Assembly: GCA_965226695.1 (NCBI GenBank)
Contig: OZ245405.1
Coordinates: forward strand, 1,984,001 to 2,048,000
Length of the DNA stretch: 64,000 nt
Source: CATOSD01 sp965226695
Lineage (GTDB): Bacteria; Chloroflexota; Dehalococcoidia; Lucifugimonadales; CATOSD01
Direction: 5' to 3'
The translations under genes and the position numbers were made by a program. Positions 55,121 to 64,000 of this stretch are shown here, in pieces. Position 1 is the stretch's first letter; every line of letters starts with the position of its first letter. The notes beneath the pieces were generated by a model. It saw nothing but the letters and a program-made list of their open reading frames with translations, was not told where the DNA came from and did no database searches.

Positions 55121-57172
55121 CTAGACGCCCGCCGCCTCTCGCTCCTGTAACTGTTCCACGAGTCTGCCGACGATATGCTGCGGCACCTGTTCGTAGTGGT
55201 CGAAGTCCATCGTGAACGAGCCGACACCCTGCGTCTGAGACCGCAAGTCCGTTGCGTATCTCAGCATTTCCGCCTGGGGCACCACGACCTCGATGAGTGT
55301 TTCGCCGTCCCCGTTTGGCGTCATTCCCAGTATGCGGCCACGCTTGCTGTTAAGGTCGCCGATGATGTCGCCCGCGAACATATCCGGCACCGTGACGCTC
55401 GCCCTCATGATCGGCTCCAGCAGGACAGGGGTGGCCTCGCGCACGCCCTTGGAGAAGGCGTAAGCCCCGGCAATCTCGAACGACATGCCCGACGAGTCCA
55501 CTGAGTGGTAGCTGCCGTCCACCAGCGTGACTTTGAGGTCGACGACGGGGAAGCCCGCGACAACGCCGCCGGATAGTGATCTCTGCACACCCTTTTCGAC
55601 TGACGGTATGTACTCGCGTGGCACCACGCCGCCGACGATCTTGGAGTCGAATGAGAAGCCCTCGCCCCTGGACAGCGGCTCGAGGTGCAGCCAAACGTGT
55701 CCGAACTGGCCGTGGCCGCCGCTCTGCTTTTTGTGCCGGTACTCCACCCGCGCGGGAGAGGCGATGGTCTCCTTGTAGGCCACCCTGGGCACTTCCAGCA
55801 GGATCTCCACACCGAACTTGCGCTTCATCTTGTCCACGGCGACGTCGACGTGAGTGTCGCCGAGGCCGCCCAGCAGCACCTCCAGCGTATCCGGCTCTCT
55901 GGACACCACCAGGCTCGGGTCCTCCTCCGCGATGCGGCTAAGTGAGCTGGTCATCTTGTCCACGTCGGCCTTGGACTTGGGGAATACCGCCATGTGGAAG
56001 ACCGGCGCGGGGAACATGAGGCCGGGCAGCGTGAAGGGCTTCTCCCGGGTGGTCAGGGTGTGGCCCGTGAGCACGGTCGAAAGCTTGGAAACGGCGCCGA
56101 TGTCGCCGGCTGCCAGCTCGCCGGTGGCCGACTGCGTCTTGCCGGTCAGCACGAAGACCTGGCCGATTCGCTCTCCCTCGCCCTCATTGGCGTTCCAAAT
56201 CTGGCTGTCGCTGGCAAAGGTGCCGCTGTACACGCGGAAATAGGACAGCTTGCCGACGAACGGGTCGGCCGCCGTCTTGAACACCAGCGCCGCCAGCGGG
56301 CCGGAGCTGTCGCAAACCAGCTCGACAATCTCATCCGAACTGGGGACGGCCGCATCGACGGCGCCCACGTCAGCCGGAGAGGGCAGAAGGTCGATCAGTG
56401 CATCCATCAGCTCGGCGGTGCCCAGCTCGGCCGCGGAATTGCCGGCGAACACCGGAACGATGTCGCCCGAAGCGATGCCGGCCTTCAGCCCTTCACGCAT
56501 TTCCTCCAGCGTCAGAGGCTCGCCTTCGAGGTACTTCATCGTGAGGTCGTCGTCGGTCTCCGCCACCGCCTCGGTGAGCAACTCGCGGGCCTCTTCCACC
56601 GCATCCTCCAGGTCCGCTGGCACTTCCGCGTCCTGGTCCAGCAGGTTGATGCTGCCGGAGAAGGTGTTCTCTGAGCCAATCGGTACCTGCACCGCCACGC
56701 ATTTCCTGCCGAACGCCTGGGTAAGCGACTCCATAACGCGGCCAAAGTCGGCGTTGTCCCGGTCGAGCTTGCTCACGAACACCAGCCGAGACAGGTTAGC
56801 ATTGTCGGCGAACTGCCACATCTGCCTGGTGCCAACCTCGACACCGGCCTGCCCTGCGACCACGATTACCGCGCTGTCCGCGACGCGCACGCCGGAGACT
56901 ACTTCACCGCGATAGTCGGCGTAGCCCGGGGTGTCGATAATGTTGATCTTGCCACCCTTCCAGGGGCAGGCCGCGATGGCCGTCTGGATGCTCGTTCCGC
57001 GGCGGGCCTCCTCCGGTTCGAAGTCGGATGTCGTCGTTCCGTCCTCGATGCTGCCCAGCCGGTTGTTGACGCCAGCAACGTGCAGCATTGCCTCGCTAAG
57101 CATAGTCTTGCCGGCCCCGCTGTGAGATAGCAGCACGATGTTGCGGATGCTGTCGGTCGTGAAGTCCGGCAT
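55121..57172 (-). CDS. Elongation factor G-like protein (EF-G2 type)
   Basis: 683 aa from the ATG at 57172 (ggaggag upstream). GTPase with G1 SHSGAGKTML where canonical EF-G has AHIDAGKT, G3 DTPGYADYRGE where EF-G has DTPGHVDF, and G4 SKLDRDNADF. Domains II to V follow with the EF-G C-terminal fold (ANKIVGGVVPREYIPSVEKG-type region). The His that activates GTP hydrolysis in EF-G is Tyr here. These features define the EF-G2 group, paralogues whose role in translation is unclear and which often cannot replace EF-G. Alone on the minus strand with its own terminator. Confidence 0.85.
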   Translation of the reverse strand: MPDFTTDSIRNIVLLSHSGAGKTMLSEAMLHVAGVNNRLGSIEDGTTTSDFEPEEARRGTSIQTAIAACPWKGGKINIIDTPGYADYRGEVVSGVRVADSAVIVVAGQAGVEVGTRQMWQFADNANLSRLVFVSKLDRDNADFGRVMESLTQAFGRKCVAVQVPIGSENTFSGSINLLDQDAEVPADLEDAVEEARELLTEAVAETDDDLTMKYLEGEPLTLEEMREGLKAGIASGDIVPVFAGNSAAELGTAELMDALIDLLPSPADVGAVDAAVPSSDEIVELVCDSSGPLAALVFKTAADPFVGKLSYFRVYSGTFASDSQIWNANEGEGERIGQVFVLTGKTQSATGELAAGDIGAVSKLSTVLTGHTLTTREKPFTLPGLMFPAPVFHMAVFPKSKADVDKMTSSLSRIAEEDPSLVVSREPDTLEVLLGGLGDTHVDVAVDKMKRKFGVEILLEVPRVAYKETIASPARVEYRHKKQSGGHGQFGHVWLHLEPLSRGEGFSFDSKIVGGVVPREYIPSVEKGVQRSLSGGVVAGFPVVDLKVTLVDGSYHSVDSSGMSFEIAGAYAFSKGVREATPVLLEPIMRASVTVPDMFAGDIIGDLNSKRGRILGMTPNGDGETLIEVVVPQAEMLRYATDLRSQTQGVGSFTMDFDHYEQVPQHIVGRLVEQLQEREAAGV

Positions 57173-57365
57173 GGTCTGTACTCCTCCCAAGTTTGGTGGT
57201 GGCCCCATTGTAGGCAAACTCACCAACGCGCGCAACGGGTGGGCTTCCGTACCGGGATACAGGGATAGAAGCGTCCCGGCACGCCTGAAGTTGCAATGGC
57301 GAGACCCTACCAATTAGAGTAGTATCAACGAGTCAGCAACAGTAGCGTCGAGGAGAACATACCTG

Positions 57366-57641
57366 ATGAGGTTGTATTGGCGTTATACAAAGAGAGGCCA
57401 GCGCCTGGTGCTCGGCGCGGACGACGGGGACTTGGAGGAGGAGGTCGGAGGCGTCAGGGAGACCAAGCGGGGTTTTGACGCTTTCGCGAAGACCTTTGGC
57501 TACGAGCCGGGCCGCGCCGAGAAGGGCATGGCGTCCATGGACGAAGCAAAACAGTTCGTGGAGTCGTTCAAGCCGTGGGAACTCTACGACGAGGGCCAGG
57601 GGCTCGCGGTCGACTCCGAGGTGATGCCGCTGCCTGAGTAG
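57366..57641 (+). CDS. Small hypothetical protein
   Basis: 91 aa. Not recognised. Soluble and acidic: LYWRYTKRGQRLVLGADDGD, then GGVRETKRGFDAFAKTFGYE, GMASMDEAKQFVESFKPWEL and the acidic end DSEVMPLPE. No membrane segment or metal motif. Divergent from the EF-G-like gene and 44 nt upstream of the NADPH:F420 reductase-like gene on the same strand. Length and composition look genuine. Partner of the F420 enzyme is possible by position only. Confidence 0.6.
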   Translation: MRLYWRYTKRGQRLVLGADDGDLEEEVGGVRETKRGFDAFAKTFGYEPGRAEKGMASMDEAKQFVESFKPWELYDEGQGLAVDSEVMPLPE

Positions 57642-57685
57642 GGAAACGTGCCTCCGGAGAAGCGGTTTAAGTTGAGGTTGCCAGC

Positions 57686-58330
57686 ATGTTGGGAATCGTA
57701 GGCGGCACCGGACCGGAGGGCAGGGGGCTCGCGCTCAGATTCGCCCTGGCGGGCGAGCACGTGCTCATTGGATCACGGGACGAGTCGCGTGCCAGAAGCG
57801 CGGCCGAGAGCGTGCTGGAGCACGCGCCCGCCGAGTCGGTAGGCGGTGGGGCCAACGCCGAGGTCGCGGCCAGGGCCGACGTGGTGCTGGTGTCGGTCCC
57901 GTATGCGGCCCAGCGCGACACCCTGGCAGCCCTGACCGAGGAACTGGCCGGAAAGACCGTAGTCAGCCTCGTGGCCCCGCTGGAGTTCAACAGGGGTTGG
58001 GCCAGCGCGGTGCGGGTGGAGGAGGGCTCGGCGGCGCTCCAGGCCCAGGCCATTCTGCCCGATTCGACCGTGGCCGCCGCGTTCCAGAACGTCAGCGCGG
58101 AGGACCTGCTCGTCCCCGACAAGCCCATCGACTCGGACGTGATTGTCTGCGCTGATGACGCCGACGCCCGGCGGCTTGTGATGGACATGGCGGAGCGGAT
58201 TGAGGGCGTTCGCGCGGTAAACGGCGGGGGGCTGGCAAATGCCCGCTACGTCGAGGATCTGACCGCCCTGCTTCTCAACATAAACCGCATCTACAGGGCG
58301 CACTCGTCCATTAGAATCACGGGAATCTAG
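57686..58330 (+). CDS. npdG: NADPH-dependent F420 reductase
   Basis: 214 aa. N-terminal Rossmann motif LGIVGGTGPEGRGLALRFALAGE with HVLIGSRDESRA for NADP phosphate binding, then VSVPYAAQRDTLAAL, KTVVSLVAPLEFNRGW and the C-terminal domain NVSAEDLLVPDKPIDSDVIV characteristic of F420H2:NADP oxidoreductases. It transfers hydride between F420 and NADP. This implies that the organism makes coenzyme F420, as known for many Chloroflexota. It starts 44 nt after a small unknown gene. Confidence 0.85.
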   Translation: MLGIVGGTGPEGRGLALRFALAGEHVLIGSRDESRARSAAESVLEHAPAESVGGGANAEVAARADVVLVSVPYAAQRDTLAALTEELAGKTVVSLVAPLEFNRGWASAVRVEEGSAALQAQAILPDSTVAAAFQNVSAEDLLVPDKPIDSDVIVCADDADARRLVMDMAERIEGVRAVNGGGLANARYVEDLTALLLNINRIYRAHSSIRITGI

Positions 58331-58345
58331 GAGAGACTGGCCGCG

Positions 58346-59575
58346 ATGCCACTGCTCGCAACGATACTGGCCGCGCTGATCGCCCTCGCCTCGCCCGGTG
58401 GCGACCAGCCATTGCCGTCGCCAAACCAGGGCGTCACGCCCATCCGGGTCATTTCCAGCTCGCACTCGATTGCGTTTCCGGAGGAGATAGCGCTCAGATT
58501 GGTCGCAGAGTCCGACTCGCCCATAACCAACGTGAGGCTGGTGTACCAGCTGGGACGGCAGGACACCAGGATTTACGGCTACCCCGAGTTCACGGCCTCC
58601 AGCCGGATTGACGCGGACTTCCGGATCAAGACGGGCGGAGCCAACTTCCTGCCAAGCGGCGTCGACGTCACCTACTACTACCACATAGGCGACGCGAACG
58701 GGAACGAGTTCGACAGCGAGAGCTACAGCGTCGAGTATCTGAATCCCAGATACGACTGGCAACGCTACCGCCTGCCTGGGCTGGAGGTGCTGTGGCACGA
58801 CCGCCCGGCGAGCGAGGTGCGCGCCGTGGCCGATGACGTGAACGAGCGCCTGGAGGAAGTGCGAGCACTGCTCCGGCTCGACGAGACTTCGACGATGAAG
58901 GCCGTCATCCTGAACGGCCAGCGCGAGGCGGGCAGCAGCCTGCCCAAGGTGAGCGACGCCGCGACGGCGGGGCACCTGTACGGCGGTTTCGCCTATGGCG
59001 CGCTCGATGTGTTCGTGCTGGTGGGACTCGGACGCGAGGGGATGGTACACGAGATGACGCACCTGCTCATCGACGAAGCGATGGCTTCGCCGTTGGGCCG
59101 GATGCCGGCGTGGCTGAACGAGGGACTGGCGATGTACTTCGAAGGCCCGAACACCTGGCGCGAGCGCACCGTGTTGGATGCTTACCATAACCGCCGGCTG
59201 ATGCCGCTGCGGTCGATGGGCGCCGTGCCCGGCGTGCCGAGCGACGTGCGCCGCTTCTACTCCCAGTCCTGGAGCGTGGTCGACTATATGATGGAGACCT
59301 ACGGGCCGGGCCGGATGACGGCGCTGCTGGGCGCGATCGATGCCGGCATGGGCGTCGAGGAGGCGGTGCGGGTGGCGTACGACATCAGCCTGGACGAGCT
59401 GGAATCACGCTGGAAGCGGCAGCTTGGCGGGAGCGTGATGGATAGGCTGCCAGCGGATCCGGGCACCATAGGCACGTCGTTCATAATCGGAGGAGCGGTG
59501 GTGGCGACGCTCGCCGCGGCTCTCTTCCGGTGGTTGCGGAACTCCCCAAAGAACGAGGTCGCGGACGACAACTAG
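58346..59575 (+). CDS. Peptidase MA-like metalloprotease, membrane anchored
   Basis: 409 aa. N-terminal signal peptide (PLLATILAALIALASP). Beta-rich N-terminal region (about 30-130). Gluzincin catalytic part with HEMTH in GMVHEMTHLLIDEAM (about 235) and the third ligand in LNEGLAMYFEG (about 257). C-terminal membrane helix IIGGAVVATLAAALFRWL with a short tail. So a zinc protease facing outside, held by its C-terminus. Substrate unknown. It follows the F420 reductase gene by 15 nt, likely co-transcribed, though the functions seem unrelated. Confidence 0.85.
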   Translation: MPLLATILAALIALASPGGDQPLPSPNQGVTPIRVISSSHSIAFPEEIALRLVAESDSPITNVRLVYQLGRQDTRIYGYPEFTASSRIDADFRIKTGGANFLPSGVDVTYYYHIGDANGNEFDSESYSVEYLNPRYDWQRYRLPGLEVLWHDRPASEVRAVADDVNERLEEVRALLRLDETSTMKAVILNGQREAGSSLPKVSDAATAGHLYGGFAYGALDVFVLVGLGREGMVHEMTHLLIDEAMASPLGRMPAWLNEGLAMYFEGPNTWRERTVLDAYHNRRLMPLRSMGAVPGVPSDVRRFYSQSWSVVDYMMETYGPGRMTALLGAIDAGMGVEEAVRVAYDISLDELESRWKRQLGGSVMDRLPADPGTIGTSFIIGGAVVATLAAALFRWLRNSPKNEVADDN

Positions 59576-59636
59576 CCGCCGGGGAAAAGTAGCGTTGCGG
59601 CGACCGCCGCGCTTCGACGCAGATGTGAGGTAGAAC

Positions 59637-60407
59637 ATGGAACTGCGCGTGCTTGGCGCACATAACCTGGAGAGCAGAAACACGCGAATGGAGTCCCACC
59701 TGATCGACGGTCAGCTCGCGCTCGACGCCGGCAGCCTGACCAGGTCGCTCAGCTTTGGAGAGCAGGAGGGCATTCGCGCGGTGCTGCTATCCCACCGCCA
59801 CTTCGACCACGTGAGGGACCTGCTGCCACTGGGGATGGCGCTGCGCGAGGTGGACGAGGCGGTGAAGGTCCACGCCATCCCGGATACAATCGACTTCGTA
59901 GGCCGAAAGCTGCTGGACGGCAGCCTTTACCCCAACTTCGTCAACCCGGACCCTCCGCGCGAACCGTCATTCACGCTTGTGCCTGTGGAGTTCTACAAGG
60001 AATTCAGCGTGCTGGACTACACCGTGAAGGCGGTGCCGGTGCCCCACGCAGTGCCCGCGGCGGGCTACCTGATATCCTCGGAAGACGTGAGCCTGTTCTA
60101 CACTGGGGACGCGGGAGAAGGGGTCGAGGCGGCTTGGGAGCACGTGTGCCCCGACGTGCTGCTGACCGAGTGCACCTACGGCAATGATGGCGCGAGTTCG
60201 GCAACGAGGGCAGGCCACCTGATTCCCGAAAGGTTGGAGAACGTCCTGGTAGCATTTCGAGACAGGTGGTCGCGCCTACCGCGCGTGATCGTATCCCACA
60301 TCAGCCCGCCCTGGGAGCCTATGGTGCGCCGCGAGTTGGCCGGCGTCGGGGAGCGTCTCGACATCCGCATAGAGGTTTCGTCCGAGGACATGAGCTTCGC
60401 GCTATGA
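59637..60407 (+). CDS. MBL-fold metallo-hydrolase (RNase Z-like)
   Basis: 256 aa. Metallo-beta-lactamase fold with the HxHxDH motif in LLSHRHFDHVRDLLPLG (about 54-62), the His at VKAVPVPHAVPAAGYLI, the Asp in YTGDAGEGV and the last His in VIVSHISPPWE. RNase Z-type members process tRNA 3' ends, but this protein is shorter and lacks the clear exosite, so only the hydrolase class is assigned. Soluble. No leader or signal. It lies in a run of plus-strand genes with short gaps (61 and 25 bp). Confidence 0.8.
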   Translation: MELRVLGAHNLESRNTRMESHLIDGQLALDAGSLTRSLSFGEQEGIRAVLLSHRHFDHVRDLLPLGMALREVDEAVKVHAIPDTIDFVGRKLLDGSLYPNFVNPDPPREPSFTLVPVEFYKEFSVLDYTVKAVPVPHAVPAAGYLISSEDVSLFYTGDAGEGVEAAWEHVCPDVLLTECTYGNDGASSATRAGHLIPERLENVLVAFRDRWSRLPRVIVSHISPPWEPMVRRELAGVGERLDIRIEVSSEDMSFAL

Positions 60408-60432
60408 CCGCAGATCCTTACGGCGAGTTCCG

Positions 60433-61584
60433 GTGTCACCCGACGAGCGCCCGGCTTTGAGCCGCACAGCTTTCGTCTATGACGACCGGCTGTCGCGCCA
60501 CACGCTGAGCGACACTCACCCCATGAAGCCGGCGCGCCTGCGGTACACCTACGAGTTGCTGGACTCATACGGGGCGTTCGCCGCGCCGGACGTGGACCTC
60601 GTATCGTCGGCCAGCGCGAGCGAGGCAGACGTGCTCTCGCATCACTCGCCGGAATACGTTGCGGCCGTCCAGGGCCTCAGCCGAGGGGATGCGGCGACAG
60701 ACCCGGCAGCGTTCAACTTCGGCGCCGGCGACAATCCGTACTACGATGGCATGTACGACGCGGCGATGCTGTCCACGGGCGCGTCGCTCAGGGCGGCGTC
60801 GATGCTGCTGGACGGTGAGCATTCGCGCGCGTTCAGCATATCGGGCGGGCTTCACCACGCGATGCCCGGATACGCATTCGGGTTTTGCGTGTTCAACGAC
60901 CCCGTCATAGCTATCAAGGCGCTGATCGCCCGGGGTGCTCGCGTTGCCTACGTCGACATCGATTGCCACCACGGGGACGGCGTACAGCACGCCTTCTACG
61001 ACACCGACCGGGTTCTGACGATCTCGCTCCACGAGTCCGGCGCGTTCCTGTTCCCCGGAACGGGCTTCACGCAGGAGATTGGCGCGGGCAGGGGACGGGG
61101 ATACTCCGTCAACATTCCGCTGTATCCCTACACCTCCGACGAGGTGTACCTGTGGGCGTTGCAGCAGGTCGTACCCAGGCTGGTCGCGGCCTTCAGGCCC
61201 GACGTCCTGGTGACGCAGCTCGGCATCGACACCCACGTACTCGACCCGATTACGCACCTGGGACTCACGACGCAGGGGTTCGCGGCGGCGGTTGGAGAGT
61301 TCGGCAAGATCGCGGCGCCCGCCTGGCTGGCGCTGGGGGGAGGCGGGTACGACCTTCAGGCGGTGAGCCGCGCCTGGACGCTGGCGTTCGCGGAGATGGC
61401 GGGCCAGAAACTGCCGGACGAGGTGCCGGAGCCGTACCGAAGCCGATACGGGGTGGACAGGCTGAGCGACGAGCCGCCCGAGATACAGCAATCGGTATCC
61501 AGCGATACCAGGGTGTTCGCGGAGGTGAGCGTGCAGGCCGTTCACAGCCTGGTGTTTCCACTTCACGGCATCAGGTTCGCCTGA
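60433..61584 (+). CDS. AcuC/class II histone deacetylase-like protein
   Basis: 383 aa (GTG at 60433; a TTG at about 60457 is an alternative). Arginase/deacetylase fold with zinc and charge-relay residues in VAYVDIDCHHGDGVQHAF (about 170-190), SGGLHHAMPGYAFGFCVFND (HH dyad about 135-155) and LGIDTHVLDP. AcuC-type enzymes remove acetyl groups from proteins such as acetyl-CoA synthetase, or deacetylate polyamines. No operon partner with an acetylation role is nearby. Length fits the family (360-400 aa). Confidence 0.9.
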   Translation: MSPDERPALSRTAFVYDDRLSRHTLSDTHPMKPARLRYTYELLDSYGAFAAPDVDLVSSASASEADVLSHHSPEYVAAVQGLSRGDAATDPAAFNFGAGDNPYYDGMYDAAMLSTGASLRAASMLLDGEHSRAFSISGGLHHAMPGYAFGFCVFNDPVIAIKALIARGARVAYVDIDCHHGDGVQHAFYDTDRVLTISLHESGAFLFPGTGFTQEIGAGRGRGYSVNIPLYPYTSDEVYLWALQQVVPRLVAAFRPDVLVTQLGIDTHVLDPITHLGLTTQGFAAAVGEFGKIAAPAWLALGGGGYDLQAVSRAWTLAFAEMAGQKLPDEVPEPYRSRYGVDRLSDEPPEIQQSVSSDTRVFAEVSVQAVHSLVFPLHGIRFA

Positions 61585-61601
61585 GCCCGGCGGGCTTCCC
61601 G

Positions 61602-62507
61602 TCAGCCGCCCAACATCTCCCGCAGCGTGGCCTCAATCTCCGTGTGCCGAAAGGTGAAGCCCGATTCCACGAGCCTTGCCGGGGAGATGTTCGCGCCGAA
61701 CAGCAACACGTCTGCCATCTCCCCCAGCGCGACACGCAACGCGAGTCTGGGTGCCGCGAGGAACGCCGGGCGGCCCAACGCCGTCGCCAGCGCGCGGGTG
61801 AACTCGGCGTTGGTGATGGGCTGCGGAGCGGCCACGTTGACCGGCCCCGACAGAGTGTCCGTGGTGAGCGTGTGAACGAAGGAACGAACGGCGTCCTCCA
61901 GCGAGAGCCAGCTCATGTGCTGGCGCCCGCTGCCGAGTCTGCTGCCGAGACCGAGTCGAAACGGCCGAACGATACGCTTCAGCGGCCCGCCCACGGGGTC
62001 CAGCGTCATTCCCAGCCGCATATTGGTTACGCGCATACCCGCGTCCGCGGCCGGCTGGGCCGCCGCCTCCCATTCCGCGGTCGCCTGCGCGATGAAGTCC
62101 GTGCCAGGCGGCTCGTCCTCGCCGAGCGGCTCAGGACCGCGGTCGCCGTAGTAGCCCACGGCGGAAGCGCTCACGAAGCAGTGAGGCGGCGGATTTGTCT
62201 GCGCCAGGGCGTTCGCCAGCAGCGCGGTGCCCTGTGTGCGGCTGTTTCGTATCCTGGCCTTCTGCGCGTCGTTCCAGCGCCTGTTGACGATGTTCTCGCC
62301 CGCGAGATGGACCACGCCGTCGATCCCCTCGAGCGCGGCGGCGTCGATATAGCCCGACTCGGGGTCCCAGCGCGCCTCTCCCGATCCCGACGCGGGTTCA
62401 CGCCGCACAAGGCGAACAACTCTGTGGCCCTCGGCCTGCAGCCGTGCCGATAGCGCAGAGCCTATGAAGCCGGACGAGCCGGTTATGAGCACGTTCAATG
62501 CAGACAC
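61602..62507 (-). CDS. TIGR01777-family SDR epimerase
   Basis: 301 aa. Rossmann motif NVLITGSSGFIGSALSARLQ, a YYGDRG catalytic region (FVSASAVGYYGDRGPEPLGE) and the C-terminal DUF1731-type domain FTRALATALGRPAFLAAPRL ending in FRHTEIEATLREML. The family is widespread; related proteins in plants and bacteria are called SulA/YfcH. Substrate not known. Convergent with the deacetylase-like gene, 17 bp apart; divergent from peptide deformylase. Confidence 0.9.
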   Translation of the reverse strand: MSALNVLITGSSGFIGSALSARLQAEGHRVVRLVRREPASGSGEARWDPESGYIDAAALEGIDGVVHLAGENIVNRRWNDAQKARIRNSRTQGTALLANALAQTNPPPHCFVSASAVGYYGDRGPEPLGEDEPPGTDFIAQATAEWEAAAQPAADAGMRVTNMRLGMTLDPVGGPLKRIVRPFRLGLGSRLGSGRQHMSWLSLEDAVRSFVHTLTTDTLSGPVNVAAPQPITNAEFTRALATALGRPAFLAAPRLALRVALGEMADVLLFGANISPARLVESGFTFRHTEIEATLREMLGG

Positions 62508-62665
62508 ACTCCCGCAGGTTGGCCAGATTCTAACACAGTACGCAGCCGAGCCCGAACCGGGTTCCGCGGCCGCGCTGTCCTTTACAGAGCCGCGCGATGG
62601 CGGATATAATCACGAGGCGTATCTGCGGCGGCCATGGGCATAGGCCGCGCGCCGAGGAGAATCGC

Positions 62666-63223
62666 TTGGCAGTCTTGCCGATATTGATGCTCCCGCATCC
62701 TATTTTGCGAAAGCGGGCCAGGAAGGTGCGGAGCATAGACGCCTCGGTGCTGCGTCTGGCCCACGACATGATTGACACACTGGCCGACGTGGACGGAGTG
62801 GGTCTCGCGGCCAACCAGGTGGGCGAGCTGCAACGGATTATTGTCGTGCAGTTGCCCGAAGAGGAGCCAAGAATTTACATCAACCCGGAGATTATCCGTC
62901 GCGAGGGCGAGAGGGAGGTCGAGGAGGGCTGTCTCAGCATACCGGGGTACAGGGGTACCATCACGAGGTCCCTCTGGGTCACCTTCGGCGCACTGGACCA
63001 GACGTCGCAGACCGTCAAGCTGAAGGCCGAAGGACTGCTAGGGCAGGCTCTCGAGCACGAAGTAGACCACCTCAACGGCATTCTGTACCTCGACCACCTC
63101 AAGAGCCACGACGATTTGGTGAAGCTGGAGAGCGGTGACGCGGGGAGCGATGGGGCCGACGAACCCGAAGCCGCCCTGGACTCGGAGGAACTAGAGTCCC
63201 CCGCCACGATGAAGATCGGTTAG
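62666..63223 (+). CDS. def: Peptide deformylase
   Basis: 185 aa from a TTG at 62666, chosen for the gaggag Shine-Dalgarno and the conserved start LPILMLPHPILRKRARKV. Motifs: GVGLAANQVG (I), EEGCLSIPG with the metal Cys (II), QALEHEVDHLNG with the catalytic HExDH (III). It removes the formyl group from nascent N-formyl-Met. A charged C-terminal tail (about 160-185) is not needed for the fold. Followed by the CCA-adding enzyme gene after 83 bp. Confidence 0.95.
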   Translation: MAVLPILMLPHPILRKRARKVRSIDASVLRLAHDMIDTLADVDGVGLAANQVGELQRIIVVQLPEEEPRIYINPEIIRREGEREVEEGCLSIPGYRGTITRSLWVTFGALDQTSQTVKLKAEGLLGQALEHEVDHLNGILYLDHLKSHDDLVKLESGDAGSDGADEPEAALDSEELESPATMKIG

Positions 63224-63306
63224 GTCGCCGAGTTGCAGCTTTCGTCCAGACTTGCCGCACCCGCGAGTCCGCTAATCTCGCCGCGGCAGACAGCCAACCA
63301 ATCCAC

Positions 63307-64000
63307 ATGAGCGTTTATCCCCCCGACCTCCTGACCTTACACCCGCACGCGCCCGTGCGCATAGCAATGGGCGGCTGGCGAATCGCGCCTGCCGTCGAGT
63401 CGGTCCGCGCGCGCCTCGACGCATGGGGCGTCCGGAGCTGGCTGGTCGGCGGCGCGGTGCGCGACGCGCTGTTGGGCAGGGAGGCTGTGGACATCGACAT
63501 CGCGGTTGAGGGCCGCGCGCACAGCGCGGGCGTCCGGCTGGCGTCGGACCTGGACGGCGCCTTCGTGCCCTGGGCGGGCTGCGACGAGGAGATGGTGCGT
63601 GTGGTGCTGCGTGTAAAGGGCGACAACTGCGTCGTGGACTTCAGTTCTGCGACCAATGGGATCGTTTCCGACCTGTCCAGGCGCGACTTCACGGTGAACG
63701 CGATGGCGGTCCCCCTTACGGGCGACCCGCTTCCCGGTCCGGACTCATGCTCGTTGGTGGACCCATTCGGTGGTCTGGCGGACTTGCGTGCTCGCACGAT
63801 TCGCGCCGTTAGCCCCGGCGTCTTCTCGGACGACCCTGCGCGCCTGATACGCGCGCCAAGACTCGCGGCACAGCTCGGCTTCGCGATCGATGGCGAGACG
63901 CGCACGCTGATACGCGAAAGCTCCCGTCTACTCAGAGAGGTGTCCGCCGAGCGGGTAAGCCAGGAACTGTTCAAGCTGCTCGGCGAGCCTGGCGCGACGC
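63307..64000 (+). CDS. CCA-adding enzyme / poly(A) polymerase family (5' part, cut by window end)
   Basis: 231 codons visible; the gene runs off the window. Nucleotidyltransferase head domain with WLVGGAVRDALLGREAVDID carrying the GGxVRD and DxD motifs, FSSATNGIVSDLSRRDFTVN with the RRDF motif for flexible-loop and nucleotide contact, and VDPFGGLADLRARTIRAV. Class II tRNA nucleotidyltransferase or poly(A) polymerase; the two cannot be separated from this part. A leading 20-residue Met-start segment precedes the usual domain start. In most bacteria this repairs or adds the tRNA CCA end. Confidence 0.85.
   Translation, partial: MSVYPPDLLTLHPHAPVRIAMGGWRIAPAVESVRARLDAWGVRSWLVGGAVRDALLGREAVDIDIAVEGRAHSAGVRLASDLDGAFVPWAGCDEEMVRVVLRVKGDNCVVDFSSATNGIVSDLSRRDFTVNAMAVPLTGDPLPGPDSCSLVDPFGGLADLRARTIRAVSPGVFSDDPARLIRAPRLAAQLGFAIDGETRTLIRESSRLLREVSAERVSQELFKLLGEPGAT

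Noticed and set aside
57773..59188. A 471-codon open frame on the minus strand
   Set aside because: Antisense to npdG-like and peptidase MA-like genes, whose catalytic motifs fix the coding strand.
60885..62453. A 522-codon open frame on the plus strand
   Set aside because: It overlaps two well supported genes (deacetylase-like, TIGR01777 epimerase) in other frames, is rich in Arg/Gly/Ala and has no domain. It is a G+C-driven shadow.

Overview
The window is a high-G+C bacterial chromosome segment. The 16S rRNA gene at 43157..44671 and the gene set (F420-type NADP oxidoreductase, EF-G2-like factor, unlinked 16S, adhesins with Pro/Thr stalks) best fit Chloroflexota, probably a Dehalococcoidia/SAR202-like lineage. 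That placement is inference from the sequence only.

Layout. Positions 1..42645 are accessory DNA and 42625..64000 is ordinary core chromosome. The boundary is a tRNA-Ala gene (42625..42700, minus strand). Its 3' 21 bp recur as a direct repeat at 1471..1491. A decayed P4-type integrase gene sits just left of each copy, with its 5' end about 150 bp from the repeat. The simplest reading is two related integrative islands inserted in tandem into the same tRNA gene: one complete (1471..42645, about 41 kb) and the right end of a second (1..1491).

Within the complete island, region 1 (1869..12063) is a five-gene divergent module. An SbcC-like ATPase and SbcD-like phosphoesterase lie on the minus strand. 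A TerB_N/TerB_C protein, a BrxD-like ATPase and an Lhr-like helicase lie on the plus strand, behind a strong promoter overlapped by a palindrome. It looks like a genome-defence system. Region 2 (12147..30432) is built around two apparently identical 1.2-kb IS21 fragments in direct orientation. They bracket a 12.8-kb nutrient cassette: lipoprotein binding protein, two permeases, two S15/CocE-type hydrolases, an epimerase and a beta-propeller protein. Different insertion sequences interrupt both IS21 copies at the same nucleotide of istA. Region 3 (30433..42465) holds adhesin remnants, a ThiF/DUF2958 remnant, a cluster of two small membrane proteins, a lipoprotein and a duplicated coiled-coil protein, a truncated cadherin/fibronectin surface protein, an unknown gene, an AlpA-type regulator and the integrase pseudogene.

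The core part reads 16S rRNA (own promoter, 32-nt processing stem), lysA, rhomboid protease, a PurN-like protein, an S51 peptidase, the tig-clpP-clpX operon, etfBA, an EF-G2-like factor, an npdG-like reductase, a membrane metallopeptidase, an MBL hydrolase, an AcuC-type deacetylase, a TIGR01777 epimerase, peptide deformylase and the 5' part of a CCA-adding enzyme. No 23S or 5S gene, CRISPR array or prophage structural gene is visible.
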